From contig DPHD01000010.1 of assembly GCA_003523085.1 (NCBI GenBank), forward strand, positions 15,193 through 31,005: a DNA stretch of 15,813 nt, read 5' to 3'. The position numbers and the translations under genes were made by a program. Source of the DNA: Oceanospirillaceae bacterium (lineage in GTDB: Bacteria > Pseudomonadota > Gammaproteobacteria > Pseudomonadales > Balneatricaceae). Numbering within the stretch: the stretch's first letter is position 1; every line of letters begins with the position of its first letter. The notes below the pieces were generated by a model that saw only the letters and a program-made list of their open reading frames with translations, searched no databases and was not told the DNA's origin. Below, in pieces: positions 1 through 6,698 of this stretch.

Positions 1-13
1 GGCGCAGGCCGAT

Positions 14-559
14 TTAAATATCCGCCAGTTGACGCAAGTACTTAAACAATTTTTTGGCCGCAGATTTAGCTTTTTCTTCTTGGTTTAAGCTCTGGGCTTG
101 TTTAGTGAGGTGAGACAGGTGCTGGCGGTCGGCTTGGCTATGCAACTGCATAATCTCTTCTAAGGTTTCGCTATTGCCAGCAATGAGGCCATCACGCCAA
201 GTTTCCAATTGGTGAAACGCACGGCGATGTTCATCGGTTCCCGAATCTAACACAGCTAACGCTTTTGCGATGGCTTCTGAATCTTCATCTCGCATGACTT
301 TACCAATGTACTGCAAGTGCCGACGTTTGGCTTCGTTTTGGTTGATGCGTGTGGATTCGTCGAGCGCCACCTTGAGGGTTTCGCTCATGGGGATGCGAGC
401 TAGTTCAGACGGTTTAAGGTCTAATAATTTACCGCCCAATGTCTGCAATGCTTCCATAGCACGCTTAATTTGGGTGCGGCTAAGCTCTTCTTCTTGGGGG
501 ATATTTTGTTGCAAGGCTTCCAGTTCAGCGGCAGCGATGCGGGCTTTAACTTTGCCCAT
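14..559 (-). CDS. darP: DarP (YjgA, DUF615), ribosome maturation protein
   Basis: The 181-residue protein matches the DUF615/YjgA family in length (about 180 aa) and character: it is highly charged and helical, with a Lys/Arg-rich middle (around residues 70-95) and a basic C-terminal part ending in a KKLFKYLRQL segment. In E. coli the protein (DarP) binds late 50S precursors and promotes large-subunit assembly in the cytoplasm. The ATG is well supported: an AAGGA ribosome binding site lies 7 nt upstream and overlaps the TAA stop of mgtE, so the two genes are probably translationally coupled. It is the last complete gene of the leftward cluster. In Pseudomonas this family sits near pmbA, which could lie beyond the left edge. 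Family assignment is firm; the role is transferred from E. coli. Confidence 0.93.
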   Translation of the reverse strand: MGKVKARIAAAELEALQQNIPQEEELSRTQIKRAMEALQTLGGKLLDLKPSELARIPMSETLKVALDESTRINQNEAKRRHLQYIGKVMRDEDSEAIAKALAVLDSGTDEHRRAFHQLETWRDGLIAGNSETLEEIMQLHSQADRQHLSHLTKQAQSLNQEEKAKSAAKKLFKYLRQLADI

Positions 560-566
560 AATAAAT

Positions 567-571
567 TCCTT
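567..571 (-). promoter_or_regulatory. darP ribosome binding site overlapping the mgtE stop
   Basis: AAGGA lies 7 nt before the darP ATG and shares bases with the TAA stop codon of mgtE, an arrangement that favours re-initiation by ribosomes finishing mgtE. Confidence 0.75.
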
Positions 572-1904
572 ACGCGTAAAATAATGTGGCGAGGCCTAAA
601 AAGGCACAAAAACCGACCACATCTGTGATTGTTGTTAAGATTACACCGCCTGCTAAGGCCGGGTCTATATCCATGGCTTTTAGAATAATGGGTAACGAGG
701 TGCCGCATACGGCGGCGACGACCAAATTGATAACCAAGGCGATAGCAATAATCAAGCCGATGGTCGTGTCGGCAAACCACCAACTTGCAATGCTGGCCAC
801 CACTAAGGCCCATAATACGCCGTTTATAGCGCCCACAATAATTTCTCGGTTAATGAGGTAGCCAATGTTGCTGCGTTCAACGTGGCCCAGTGCTTGGCCG
901 CGAATCACTAAGGTTAATGCTTGGCTGCCAGCGATACCGCCCATGCTTGCAACAATAGGCATAAGAATGGCCAAAGCCACCACTTTTTCTATGGTGTCTT
1001 GAAACAAACCGATCATCATTGAGGCTAATAACGCCGTTAATAAATTGATGCCTAACCACACTGCGCGCCGTTTGGAGGTCTTGAGTACCGGTGCAAAGGT
1101 GTCTTCGTCGTCGTCAAGGCCAGCCATACGCATCAGCGAATGGTCGGCTTCTTCGCGGATGACGTCGACCACGTCATCAATGGTAATACGGCCTAATAAG
1201 CGACCTTGGTCATTCACAACCGGGGCAGAAACCCAATCGTGGCGCTCAAATAAGTTAGCCACGTCCATTTCATCAAGGTGGGCAGGGATGGCTTCACGCT
1301 CGGTATCCATAATGTCCGTCACCAAAGTGTGGGGATCACTGACCAGCATGCTGGTCACGGGTAAGAGGCCAATGTAGCGATCTTTACGGGTTACGACAAA
1401 TAAGTTGTCGGTCATTTCCGGCATGCGGTCATGACGACGTAGGTAGCGTAATACGGCATCGACGGTTAGGTCGGGGCGAATGCTCACGACGTCGGTATTC
1501 ATGAGACCACCGGCGGTATCTTCCGGGTAGGACAATACCTGCTCTAGACGGTCACGATCTTGTTGCCCCAAGCGATCAAGCACTTCTTGCATCACCTTTT
1601 TAGGTAGTTGTTGCAAGATATCAGCAAAGTCGTCGGTGTCTAAATTGACCGTGGCTTGAAGTAGTTCGTCGGTGTTCATTTGATTGACGAATTCGGCTTG
1701 AATTTCGTCGCTTAAATGTTGTAATACTTCACCTTCGAGCTCGGGGTTAACTAAGTTCCACAATACTTCGCGCTCACGGGGTGGGGAAGATTCTAATAAA
1801 TGTGCGGTGTGGGCTGGTTTTAGGGTGTGATTAAGCATATGGCGCGCTTGAATAAAAGCACCACTGTCGAGGGCATCGTTGAGTTCCTTAAGACGGGATT
1901 CCAT
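570..1904 (-). CDS. mgtE: MgtE family magnesium transporter
   Basis: This 444-residue protein has the full MgtE layout: an N-terminal cytoplasmic helical MgtE_N domain (about residues 25-130), a pair of CBS domains (about 135-260, including the typical YPEDTAGGLMNTD entry), and a C-terminal five-helix membrane domain (about 285-444). The last helix carries the TTITDVVGF motif. Its Asp (residue 428) corresponds to the pore Asp that binds Mg2+ in Thermus MgtE. The family forms homodimeric inner-membrane Mg2+ channels gated by Mg2+ binding to the cytoplasmic domains. The ATG lies 13 nt after the ptsO stop, with an AAGG about 11 nt upstream that overlaps that stop. Linkage to ptsN/ptsO suggests shared transcription with the nitrogen PTS, a regulator of cation homeostasis, but a functional link is inference. 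Confidence 0.96.
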   Translation of the reverse strand: MESRLKELNDALDSGAFIQARHMLNHTLKPAHTAHLLESSPPREREVLWNLVNPELEGEVLQHLSDEIQAEFVNQMNTDELLQATVNLDTDDFADILQQLPKKVMQEVLDRLGQQDRDRLEQVLSYPEDTAGGLMNTDVVSIRPDLTVDAVLRYLRRHDRMPEMTDNLFVVTRKDRYIGLLPVTSMLVSDPHTLVTDIMDTEREAIPAHLDEMDVANLFERHDWVSAPVVNDQGRLLGRITIDDVVDVIREEADHSLMRMAGLDDDEDTFAPVLKTSKRRAVWLGINLLTALLASMMIGLFQDTIEKVVALAILMPIVASMGGIAGSQALTLVIRGQALGHVERSNIGYLINREIIVGAINGVLWALVVASIASWWFADTTIGLIIAIALVINLVVAAVCGTSLPIILKAMDIDPALAGGVILTTITDVVGFCAFLGLATLFYA

Positions 1905-1917
1905 CTAACAATTAACC

Positions 1918-2187
1918 TTATTCGCCTTCGTCGAAAAAATTATTAACCAGCTGTGTAACATCATCAAAGGCTTGTTGTGCGCCTTCTCCATTGACTTTCA
2001 GGTCTAATACCGTGCCTTGAGCCGCCGCGAGCAGCATCACCGACATGATGCTTTTGGCATCCACCATTTTACCTTCGCTACCGATCTCAATCTGGCAAGA
2101 GTGTTTGCCTGTGACGCCCACTAGTTTGGCGGCTGCACGGGCGTGTAAACCGAGTTTGTTGATGATGGTGATTTGTGCGTGGATCAT
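1918..2187 (-). CDS. ptsO: HPr-like phosphocarrier NPr of the nitrogen PTS
   Basis: The 89-residue product is a complete HPr-fold protein of NPr size (E. coli NPr is 90 aa). The phosphorylatable His15 lies in NKLGLHARAAAK, and Ser46 occupies the classical HPr Ser46 position. NPr passes phosphate from EI-Ntr (PtsP) to EIIA-Ntr (PtsN). The frame stays open upstream into ptsN, so the start needs a choice. ATG 2187 has an AAGG 8 nt upstream and gives the usual family N-terminus. ATG 2202, five codons earlier, has no good ribosome binding site. The longer reading upstream is not HPr-like and overlaps ptsN out of frame. rapZ, which normally separates ptsN from this gene, is absent, and a hairpin-rich spacer stands in its place. 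The gene is also called npr. Confidence 0.94.
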   Translation of the reverse strand: MIHAQITIINKLGLHARAAAKLVGVTGKHSCQIEIGSEGKMVDAKSIMSVMLLAAAQGTVLDLKVNGEGAQQAFDDVTQLVNNFFDEGE

Positions 2188-2198
2188 ACCTGTGGCCT

Positions 2199-2284
2199 TC
2201 ATTCGAATGACTCGTACTTTGCCAAAGTAAAGAGGCCATCGTGCTGGGCCTAAGCAGCCCCATAGCATACCGGTTTTGCGGTAT
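2199..2284 (-). repeat. Cluster of four inverted repeats in the ptsN-ptsO spacer
   Basis: Between the ptsN stop and ptsO start lie, in transcript order, four inverted repeats. (1) 2267-2284: 6-bp arms ATACCG/CGGTAT around a 6-nt loop, directly abutting the ptsN stop. (2) 2242-2267: arms TGCT/AGCA and GGGC/GCCC with a 3-nt bulge and 7-nt loop. (3) 2215-2229: TACTTT/AAAGTA around a 3-nt loop. (4) 2199-2210: the perfect 12-bp palindrome TCATTCGAATGA, overlapping an in-frame ATG five codons before the proposed ptsO start. No U-run follows any of them, so they are not classical terminators. They could be mRNA processing or stabilising structures that set ptsO levels relative to ptsN. Function is unknown; the repeats themselves are directly visible. 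Confidence 0.7.
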
Positions 2285-2731
2285 TTATGCGATAGCGATC
2301 TGGTACATAGCCTCAGCGTCTGTGGCATTGCGTAACTGCTCGCGGAACTCCGGTTGGCCAAACTTGCCGGCTAAGGTGGCTAAGATTTGCAGGTGTTCAT
2401 CGGTCGCCTCCAAGGGGACTAACAGTACGAATAGCAGATCGACCGATTGTTGGTCGATGGCATCAAAGTCTATTGGATTGGCAAGCCGCACTAACGCACC
2501 GGTGACTTGATCACAACTGGCGAGGCGGCAATGGGGGATGGCAATGCCATCACCAAAGCCGGTGCTACCTAGCTTCTCGCGGTTGATGAGGGCGTTAAAT
2601 ACGTGTTTGCCATCAAAGTTAGGCATTTGCTGCGCTAACCATTGGCTAATAGACTCTAAACTGCGCTTTTTACTGCTGCAGTTTAGGTCGGCTAGGGTAC
2701 GTGCTGGGGTGAGGATGTCGCTGATGTTCAT
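2285..2731 (-). CDS. ptsN: PTS IIA-like nitrogen regulatory protein PtsN (EIIA-Ntr)
   Basis: The 148-residue protein is a single PTS EIIA type-2 domain. The phosphorylation site is His67 in GDGIAIPHCR, matching His73 of E. coli EIIA-Ntr. The FGQPEFREQL segment near the C-terminus is also typical. It is the terminal phosphate acceptor of the PtsP-NPr-PtsN relay. In the cytoplasm it regulates K+ transport (TrkA, KdpD) and other targets through its phosphorylation state, without transporting sugar. The ATG lies 10 nt after the rpoN stop with only a weak ribosome binding site, so translational coupling to rpoN is likely. hpf, which normally separates rpoN and ptsN, is missing. Confidence 0.96.
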   Translation of the reverse strand: MNISDILTPARTLADLNCSSKKRSLESISQWLAQQMPNFDGKHVFNALINREKLGSTGFGDGIAIPHCRLASCDQVTGALVRLANPIDFDAIDQQSVDLLFVLLVPLEATDEHLQILATLAGKFGQPEFREQLRNATDAEAMYQIAIA

Positions 2732-2741
2732 GGTCGGTGTC

Positions 2742-4253
2742 TTAGCTTAGGCGTTTGCGTTCGTTAGAAGGAGGGATGTTCATGCTTTCACGGTATTTGG
2801 CAATGGTGCGGCGCGCCACTTTAATACCTTGTTGATCGAGCAGGTCGGTGAGTTTACTGTCGCTTAGTGGCTTGCGGGTGTGCTCGGCGGCAACGAGCTT
2901 CTTAATGAGCGCCCTGATGGCCGTAGAGGAACATTCACCGCCGTTGGCCGTGGCCACATGGCTAGAAAAAAAGTATTTGAGTTCAAAGATACCACGGGGG
3001 GTATGCATGTATTTTTGGGTAGTGACACGGGAAATAGTAGACTCATGCATTTCTACATGCTCGGCTACTTCGGCCAGCACCAAAGGTTTCATAGCTTCTT
3101 CGCCATACTCCAAAAAGCCTTGTTGGATTTCACAAATGCGGCCAGCCACTTTCAGCAAGGTATCGTTACGGCTCTCTAAACTCTTAATAAACCAGCGGGC
3201 GTCTTGCAGGTGGCTTTTGATGTAGGTTTTGTCGGCGCTGTTAGCGCCGCTGCCCATATCGGCATACTGCTGGTTAACGCGTATTTTTGGTGCTGAATCA
3301 GGATTCAATTCCACGCGCCAAACATTGTTCACTTTTCTTACCATGACATCGGGAATGACGTATTCGGCTTGGCTTGAAGCGATGTTGGCGCCAGGTTCTG
3401 GTTGTAATTGAGTGATAAGAAGGATGATTTCTTGTAACTCAGCTTCTTTGTAACCAGAACGTCTGCGTAAGGTATTGTAGTCGTGGCTACCGAGCAAATC
3501 TAAATGTTTATCAACCACGTTTAAGGCCCCGTCACGCCAGGGGGTGTCAGTGGGTAGGTGGCGTAATTGGATCAATAAACACTGCCTTAAATCCTCTGCA
3601 CCGGCGCCTATGGGGTCAAACTGTTGGATCAAGGTGAGTACAGCTTGGGTTTCGCTATCGTCCACGCTGTGGGCGCTATCTTGCTGTTCTGTTTGTGCTA
3701 GATTGCGGTTGATGCCTTGGGTGAGTTGGGTCACGCTTTGGCTCAGGTAACCCCGTTCGTCAATGGCGTCAATGATGCTGGCACCAATAAACTGGTCAAT
3801 GTCGCTGAGACGGCTTAAATTCAGTTGCCATTCAAGGTGTTCTTGCAGGCTGGGTTCGTGGCTATTGTGAGCATCAAAATCAAACTCGTCCGCGGGCCCA
3901 GATGCCGGTGTGGTTGAGCTTTGGTAGACGTCGTCCCAAGCGCTGTCGGTGGCTAATTCAACGGGTATTTGTTCGTTCCAATCGCTGTCTGCCACCTGCT
4001 CTTCGGCGAGGTGGTCTTCGTTGTTCTGACTGCTCGGCTGTTGGTCTTGCTGCTCTAAGTCTTGGGGCAGACGTTCATCCACAATGACGGGTTCTTGGTC
4101 GTCGTCAAGTTCGAGCAGTGGGTTGTCGTCGAGGGCCTGTTGAATTTCTTGTTGCAAATCTAGGGTTGAAAGCTGCAGTAAACGAATGGCTTGTTGCAAC
4201 TGGGGAGTCATCGCCAGTTGCTGATTCATTTTAAGTTGTAGTGTTGCTTTCAT
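2742..4253 (-). CDS. rpoN: RNA polymerase sigma-54 factor RpoN
   Basis: The 503-residue protein has full sigma-54 architecture. Gln/Leu-rich region I opens it (residues 1-50, LQLKMNQQLAMTPQLQQAIR), followed by a long acidic, Gln-rich region II linker (about 50-125). The core-binding domain (about 130-310) comes next, then the helix-turn-helix DNA-binding region, and the invariant RpoN box ARRTIAKYRE at 480-489 that reads the -24 promoter element. The factor directs RNA polymerase to -24/-12 promoters opened by AAA+ activators. The start is 11 nt after the lptB stop with no obvious ribosome binding site, suggesting coupling to lptB. Its place between lptB and ptsN is the classic proteobacterial arrangement. 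The region II linker is rather rich in acidic residues and Gln, but this region varies widely in the family. Confidence 0.98.
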   Translation of the reverse strand: MKATLQLKMNQQLAMTPQLQQAIRLLQLSTLDLQQEIQQALDDNPLLELDDDQEPVIVDERLPQDLEQQDQQPSSQNNEDHLAEEQVADSDWNEQIPVELATDSAWDDVYQSSTTPASGPADEFDFDAHNSHEPSLQEHLEWQLNLSRLSDIDQFIGASIIDAIDERGYLSQSVTQLTQGINRNLAQTEQQDSAHSVDDSETQAVLTLIQQFDPIGAGAEDLRQCLLIQLRHLPTDTPWRDGALNVVDKHLDLLGSHDYNTLRRRSGYKEAELQEIILLITQLQPEPGANIASSQAEYVIPDVMVRKVNNVWRVELNPDSAPKIRVNQQYADMGSGANSADKTYIKSHLQDARWFIKSLESRNDTLLKVAGRICEIQQGFLEYGEEAMKPLVLAEVAEHVEMHESTISRVTTQKYMHTPRGIFELKYFFSSHVATANGGECSSTAIRALIKKLVAAEHTRKPLSDSKLTDLLDQQGIKVARRTIAKYRESMNIPPSNERKRLS

Positions 4254-4264
4254 AAATCTACGAA

Positions 4265-5023
4265 CTAGAGGCTAAAGTCATGGCCTAAGTATACCTCTTT
4301 TACTTGTTGATTAGCCAAGATATGCTGGCTGCTGCCATGGGCTAAAATATAACCTTCACTGACAATGTAGGCGAGGTCACAAATATCCAGTGTTTCACGC
4401 ACATTGTGGTCGGTAATGAGTACACCAATGCCTTTGTTTTTTAGCTGCTCAATAATTTGTTTTATGTCTTTCACAGAAATAGGGTCAACCCCCGCAAACG
4501 GTTCGTCGAGTAATATAAACTGAGGTTCACTGGCTAGGGCGCGTGCTATTTCCACGCGCCGTCGTTCGCCACCCGATAAGCTCATACCTAAACTATCGCG
4601 GATATGGCTAATATTAAACTCTTTAAGCAATAACTCGAGTTTATCTAGACGCTGGTTTTTGGTGAGGTTTTTTTGGGTTTGCAGAATGGCGAGGATGTTC
4701 TGCGCCACGCTGAGTTTGCGAAACACTGAGGCTTCTTGGGGTAAGTAACCAATGCCTTTACGGGCGCGGCCATGCATAGGCTGGTTGGATATGTCTTCTT
4801 GGTTGATGAGTATTTGGCCGCGGTCGGCCTGCACTAGCCCCACGATCATGTAAAAACAGGTGGTTTTACCCGCACCGTTAGGCCCTAGTAGACCGACGAC
4901 CTGGCCTGCCTTAATGTGGATGCTCACGTCTTTGACGATGGCCCGCTTGCTATAAGACTTGGCTAAATTGCGGGCTTCTAAGGTGGCCAAGGGTGTTTCC
5001 TTTGTGGCTGTAGTGGTGGGCAT
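4265..5023 (-). CDS. lptB: LPS export ABC transporter ATP-binding protein LptB
   Basis: A complete ABC ATPase: Walker A GPNGAGKT at 47-54, Q-loop Gln96, signature LSGGE from 149, Walker B FILLDEP at 169-175 and switch His206 (ITDHN), numbered from the ATG. The LLDEPFAGVDP and GYLPQEASVFRKL segments are LptB hallmarks. LptB dimers power LptFG extraction of LPS from the inner membrane and its delivery along the LptC-LptA-LptDE bridge. Two starts are possible. The ATG at 5023 gives 252 aa but has a poor ribosome binding site. A TTG at 4990 has AAGGA 7 nt upstream and gives 241 aa beginning (M)ATLEARNLAKSY, which aligns with the E. coli N-terminus MATLTAKNLAKAY. I list the longer form but think the TTG is at least as likely. 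The gene follows lptA by 11 nt. Confidence 0.97.
   Translation of the reverse strand: MPTTTATKETPLATLEARNLAKSYSKRAIVKDVSIHIKAGQVVGLLGPNGAGKTTCFYMIVGLVQADRGQILINQEDISNQPMHGRARKGIGYLPQEASVFRKLSVAQNILAILQTQKNLTKNQRLDKLELLLKEFNISHIRDSLGMSLSGGERRRVEIARALASEPQFILLDEPFAGVDPISVKDIKQIIEQLKNKGIGVLITDHNVRETLDICDLAYIVSEGYILAHGSSQHILANQQVKEVYLGHDFSL
4998..5002 (-). promoter_or_regulatory. Candidate ribosome binding site for an internal TTG start of lptB
   Basis: AAGGA lies 7 nt before the TTG at 4990-4988. This TTG starts the protein exactly where E. coli LptB starts, whereas the upstream ATG (5023) has no comparable site. Confidence 0.5.
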
Positions 5024-5034
5024 TTAGGTGGCCG

Positions 5035-5550
5035 TTACTTGGTTTTGGGTAAAAAGATCATTTGTACTCGGCCGTTGTTACCGCCAGAGGCCTTCACATT
5101 GTCATTAGGGATGTCAAAAATAATGCTTTCGCCACTAAAATGATTGCCTTTTTGGATCAGCTTAGCATTACCCAGCAAGGTCAACAGTTGATTATCAATT
5201 AGGTAGTCGATACTTTGGCCCCAAGCCTCCATCAGCTCAGGGGCGTCGCCTTCACTGAGTTGGCGCATATAAGCCCGGCCGTCATGGTTGCCCTCGGTGG
5301 CCAACATGGTTTGAATGCCATTGTCATCAAAGGTGATCTTCACCGTGGCGGCCTCAATCACCATGCTGCCCTGGGTGATAATGACATTGCCGCTGTATAC
5401 CGAAAAGCCTTTGCCTTCGTTTAATTCTGCCGCATCGGCCGCAATCTGGATGGGTTGTTGGCGGTCACTGTCCAGTGCAACGGCCGTGGAGCTGGCCAGC
5501 AAACAATAGGACAGAAGGATAGCGCTGGTGATGGACTTAATTAAATGCAT
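5035..5550 (-). CDS. lptA: LPS transport periplasmic protein LptA
   Basis: The 171-residue protein starts with a signal peptide (basic MHLIK, hydrophobic core about residues 6-22, probable cleavage after TAVA near residue 26). One OstA/LptA beta-jellyroll domain follows, recognisable from IQIAADAAELNEGKGFSVYSG, NVIITQG and the GQSIDYL and LIQKGNHFSGE strands. LptA oligomerises head to tail in the periplasm, bridging LptC at the inner membrane to LptD at the outer membrane for LPS transfer. The ATG lies 14 nt after the lptC stop, with AAGG about 9 nt upstream. Size and position between lptC and lptB are standard. Confidence 0.95.
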   Translation of the reverse strand: MHLIKSITSAILLSYCLLASSTAVALDSDRQQPIQIAADAAELNEGKGFSVYSGNVIITQGSMVIEAATVKITFDDNGIQTMLATEGNHDGRAYMRQLSEGDAPELMEAWGQSIDYLIDNQLLTLLGNAKLIQKGNHFSGESIIFDIPNDNVKASGGNNGRVQMIFLPKTK

Positions 5551-5564
5551 AGGGGGTGGCCTTG

Positions 5565-6137
5565 TTATTGTTTTTCAATTAAATGGGAGCCTGTCACTTG
5601 GCTCAACAGTTGTAACCGCTGGTCACTGAGTGTGAGGCGCATGCCGGTGCCCGTCAAGTGGCTGTGTTGGGTGCTGAGCCGGACGATAGTATCTGATTCG
5701 GCATAGTTGCTGGCGGGCAACAAACGTAAACTTTGCGTTGAAAGGCTGAGCGGCCGCTGCAAATCCGGACCATTGGTGACTAACACATCGCCGTTGAGGT
5801 TGATTTGTGCGCCTGAGTCAAGGATTAGGCCGTCATCAGCGCGGCCAAACCAGGTGTTGCCCTGGCCCAGGTAAATATTAAATCGAGGCTGGGTCATGTC
5901 GGTGCTATCAAACTCGCGGATATGGCTAAATCGTTGGGCATAAATGCTGGACGACAATTCTCCGTGAGTATCAAACTGTTGAATGGTGGCGTTGGTCAAA
6001 TAATAATCGGGAATCCAGCTCTCTTTTGAATCAGTGTTTTGTTGCTCGGCCTGTTGCCACCACCATAAGCTGGTGACTAAAGCTGCCAATGCAACAAGGT
6101 TAAGGTAGAACCACCGGCTACGTATTAGGGCTGACAT
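5565..6137 (-). CDS. lptC: LPS export system protein LptC
   Basis: This 190-residue bitopic protein has one N-terminal membrane anchor (about residues 8-27, FYLNLVALAALVTSLWWW) and a periplasmic LptC/OstA-like beta-jellyroll domain. The motif beginning NATIQQFDTHGELSSSIYAQR is a typical LptC opening strand pair, which also appears in the DVLVTNGPDLQRPL segment. It links the LptB2FG transporter to the periplasmic LptA bridge. Its ATG overlaps the kdsC stop (TAATG), implying translational coupling. The family is poorly conserved at sequence level, so identification rests on topology, these strand motifs and the kdsC-lptC-lptA-lptB order. Confidence 0.94.
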   Translation of the reverse strand: MSALIRSRWFYLNLVALAALVTSLWWWQQAEQQNTDSKESWIPDYYLTNATIQQFDTHGELSSSIYAQRFSHIREFDSTDMTQPRFNIYLGQGNTWFGRADDGLILDSGAQINLNGDVLVTNGPDLQRPLSLSTQSLRLLPASNYAESDTIVRLSTQHSHLTGTGMRLTLSDQRLQLLSQVTGSHLIEKQ

Positions 6138-6697
6138 TATGGGTGTGTTGGCAGATCAGTGTTGAGGTAAGATTGCAGGGCCAATTGCCAACTGCCTTGC
6201 GCTTGCATGATCAGATCGCATACTTCCCTTACGGCGCCTTGGCCACCGCTGCGTTGGGTAAGGTACTGGCAATGTGTTGCCAGGCCGCTAGCTGCGTTGG
6301 GTACGGTAATACCTAGGCCGACTTTAATAATGGCGGCTAAGTCGGGCCAATCGTCACCCATGTAGGCCATCTGCCTCCAGTCGAGTTGCATATGCTGGGT
6401 CAGTTCACACAGAGCCTGTAGTTTGTCTTCCCTACCTTGCAGCAGTAGATCAATGCCTAGTTGTGACGCTCTTTGGGCCACAATGTTTGATGTTCTACCG
6501 GTAATAATGGCGACTTTGACACCGCTGGCTTGTAACATTTTAATGCCGTGACCATCGAGGCTGTTAAAGGCTTTGATCTCTTCGCCTTGATTGCCAAAAT
6601 ACAATTGGCCATCACTCAAAATGCCATCCACGTCGAGGGCTAATAATTGGATGGGTTGAGCGGCGGATAAAATTTCAGGGGCAATAGCTAGCGTCAT
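6137..6697 (-). CDS. kdsC: 3-deoxy-D-manno-octulosonate 8-phosphate phosphatase KdsC
   Basis: A 186-residue HAD phosphatase without a cap domain. Motif I is LDVDGILSDG with nucleophile Asp22 and general acid/base Asp24, motif II is TGR (66-68), the conserved Lys is in QGREDKL, and motif III is GDDWPD (114-119). The enzyme hydrolyses Kdo-8-phosphate to Kdo and acts as a tetramer in the cytoplasm; Kdo then enters the LPS inner core. The frame is open further upstream to an ATG at 6763, but that lies inside kdsD. The ATG at 6697 has AGGAG 9 nt upstream and gives the normal KdsC length. It starts 1 nt after the kdsD stop. Confidence 0.96.
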   Translation of the reverse strand: MTLAIAPEILSAAQPIQLLALDVDGILSDGQLYFGNQGEEIKAFNSLDGHGIKMLQASGVKVAIITGRTSNIVAQRASQLGIDLLLQGREDKLQALCELTQHMQLDWRQMAYMGDDWPDLAAIIKVGLGITVPNAASGLATHCQYLTQRSGGQGAVREVCDLIMQAQGSWQLALQSYLNTDLPTHP

Positions 6698-6698
6698 G

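Noticed and set aside
1..13. Possible remnant of a further gene at the left edge
   Set aside because: Thirteen bases after the darP stop are too few to assign anything; pmbA would be a guess from other genomes.
2242..2284. Rho-independent terminator after ptsN
   Set aside because: The hairpins are present but no run of T follows in the transcript direction, so I call them structured repeats, not a terminator.
2188..2361. Extended N-terminus of ptsO up to ATG 2361
   Set aside because: The extra residues are not HPr-like, overlap ptsN out of frame and lack a ribosome binding site. ATG 2187 gives a normal NPr.
2848..3225. Plus-strand open frames of 99-125 codons inside rpoN
   Set aside because: They are antisense to an intact sigma-54 gene, resemble no family I recognise and have no good start signals.
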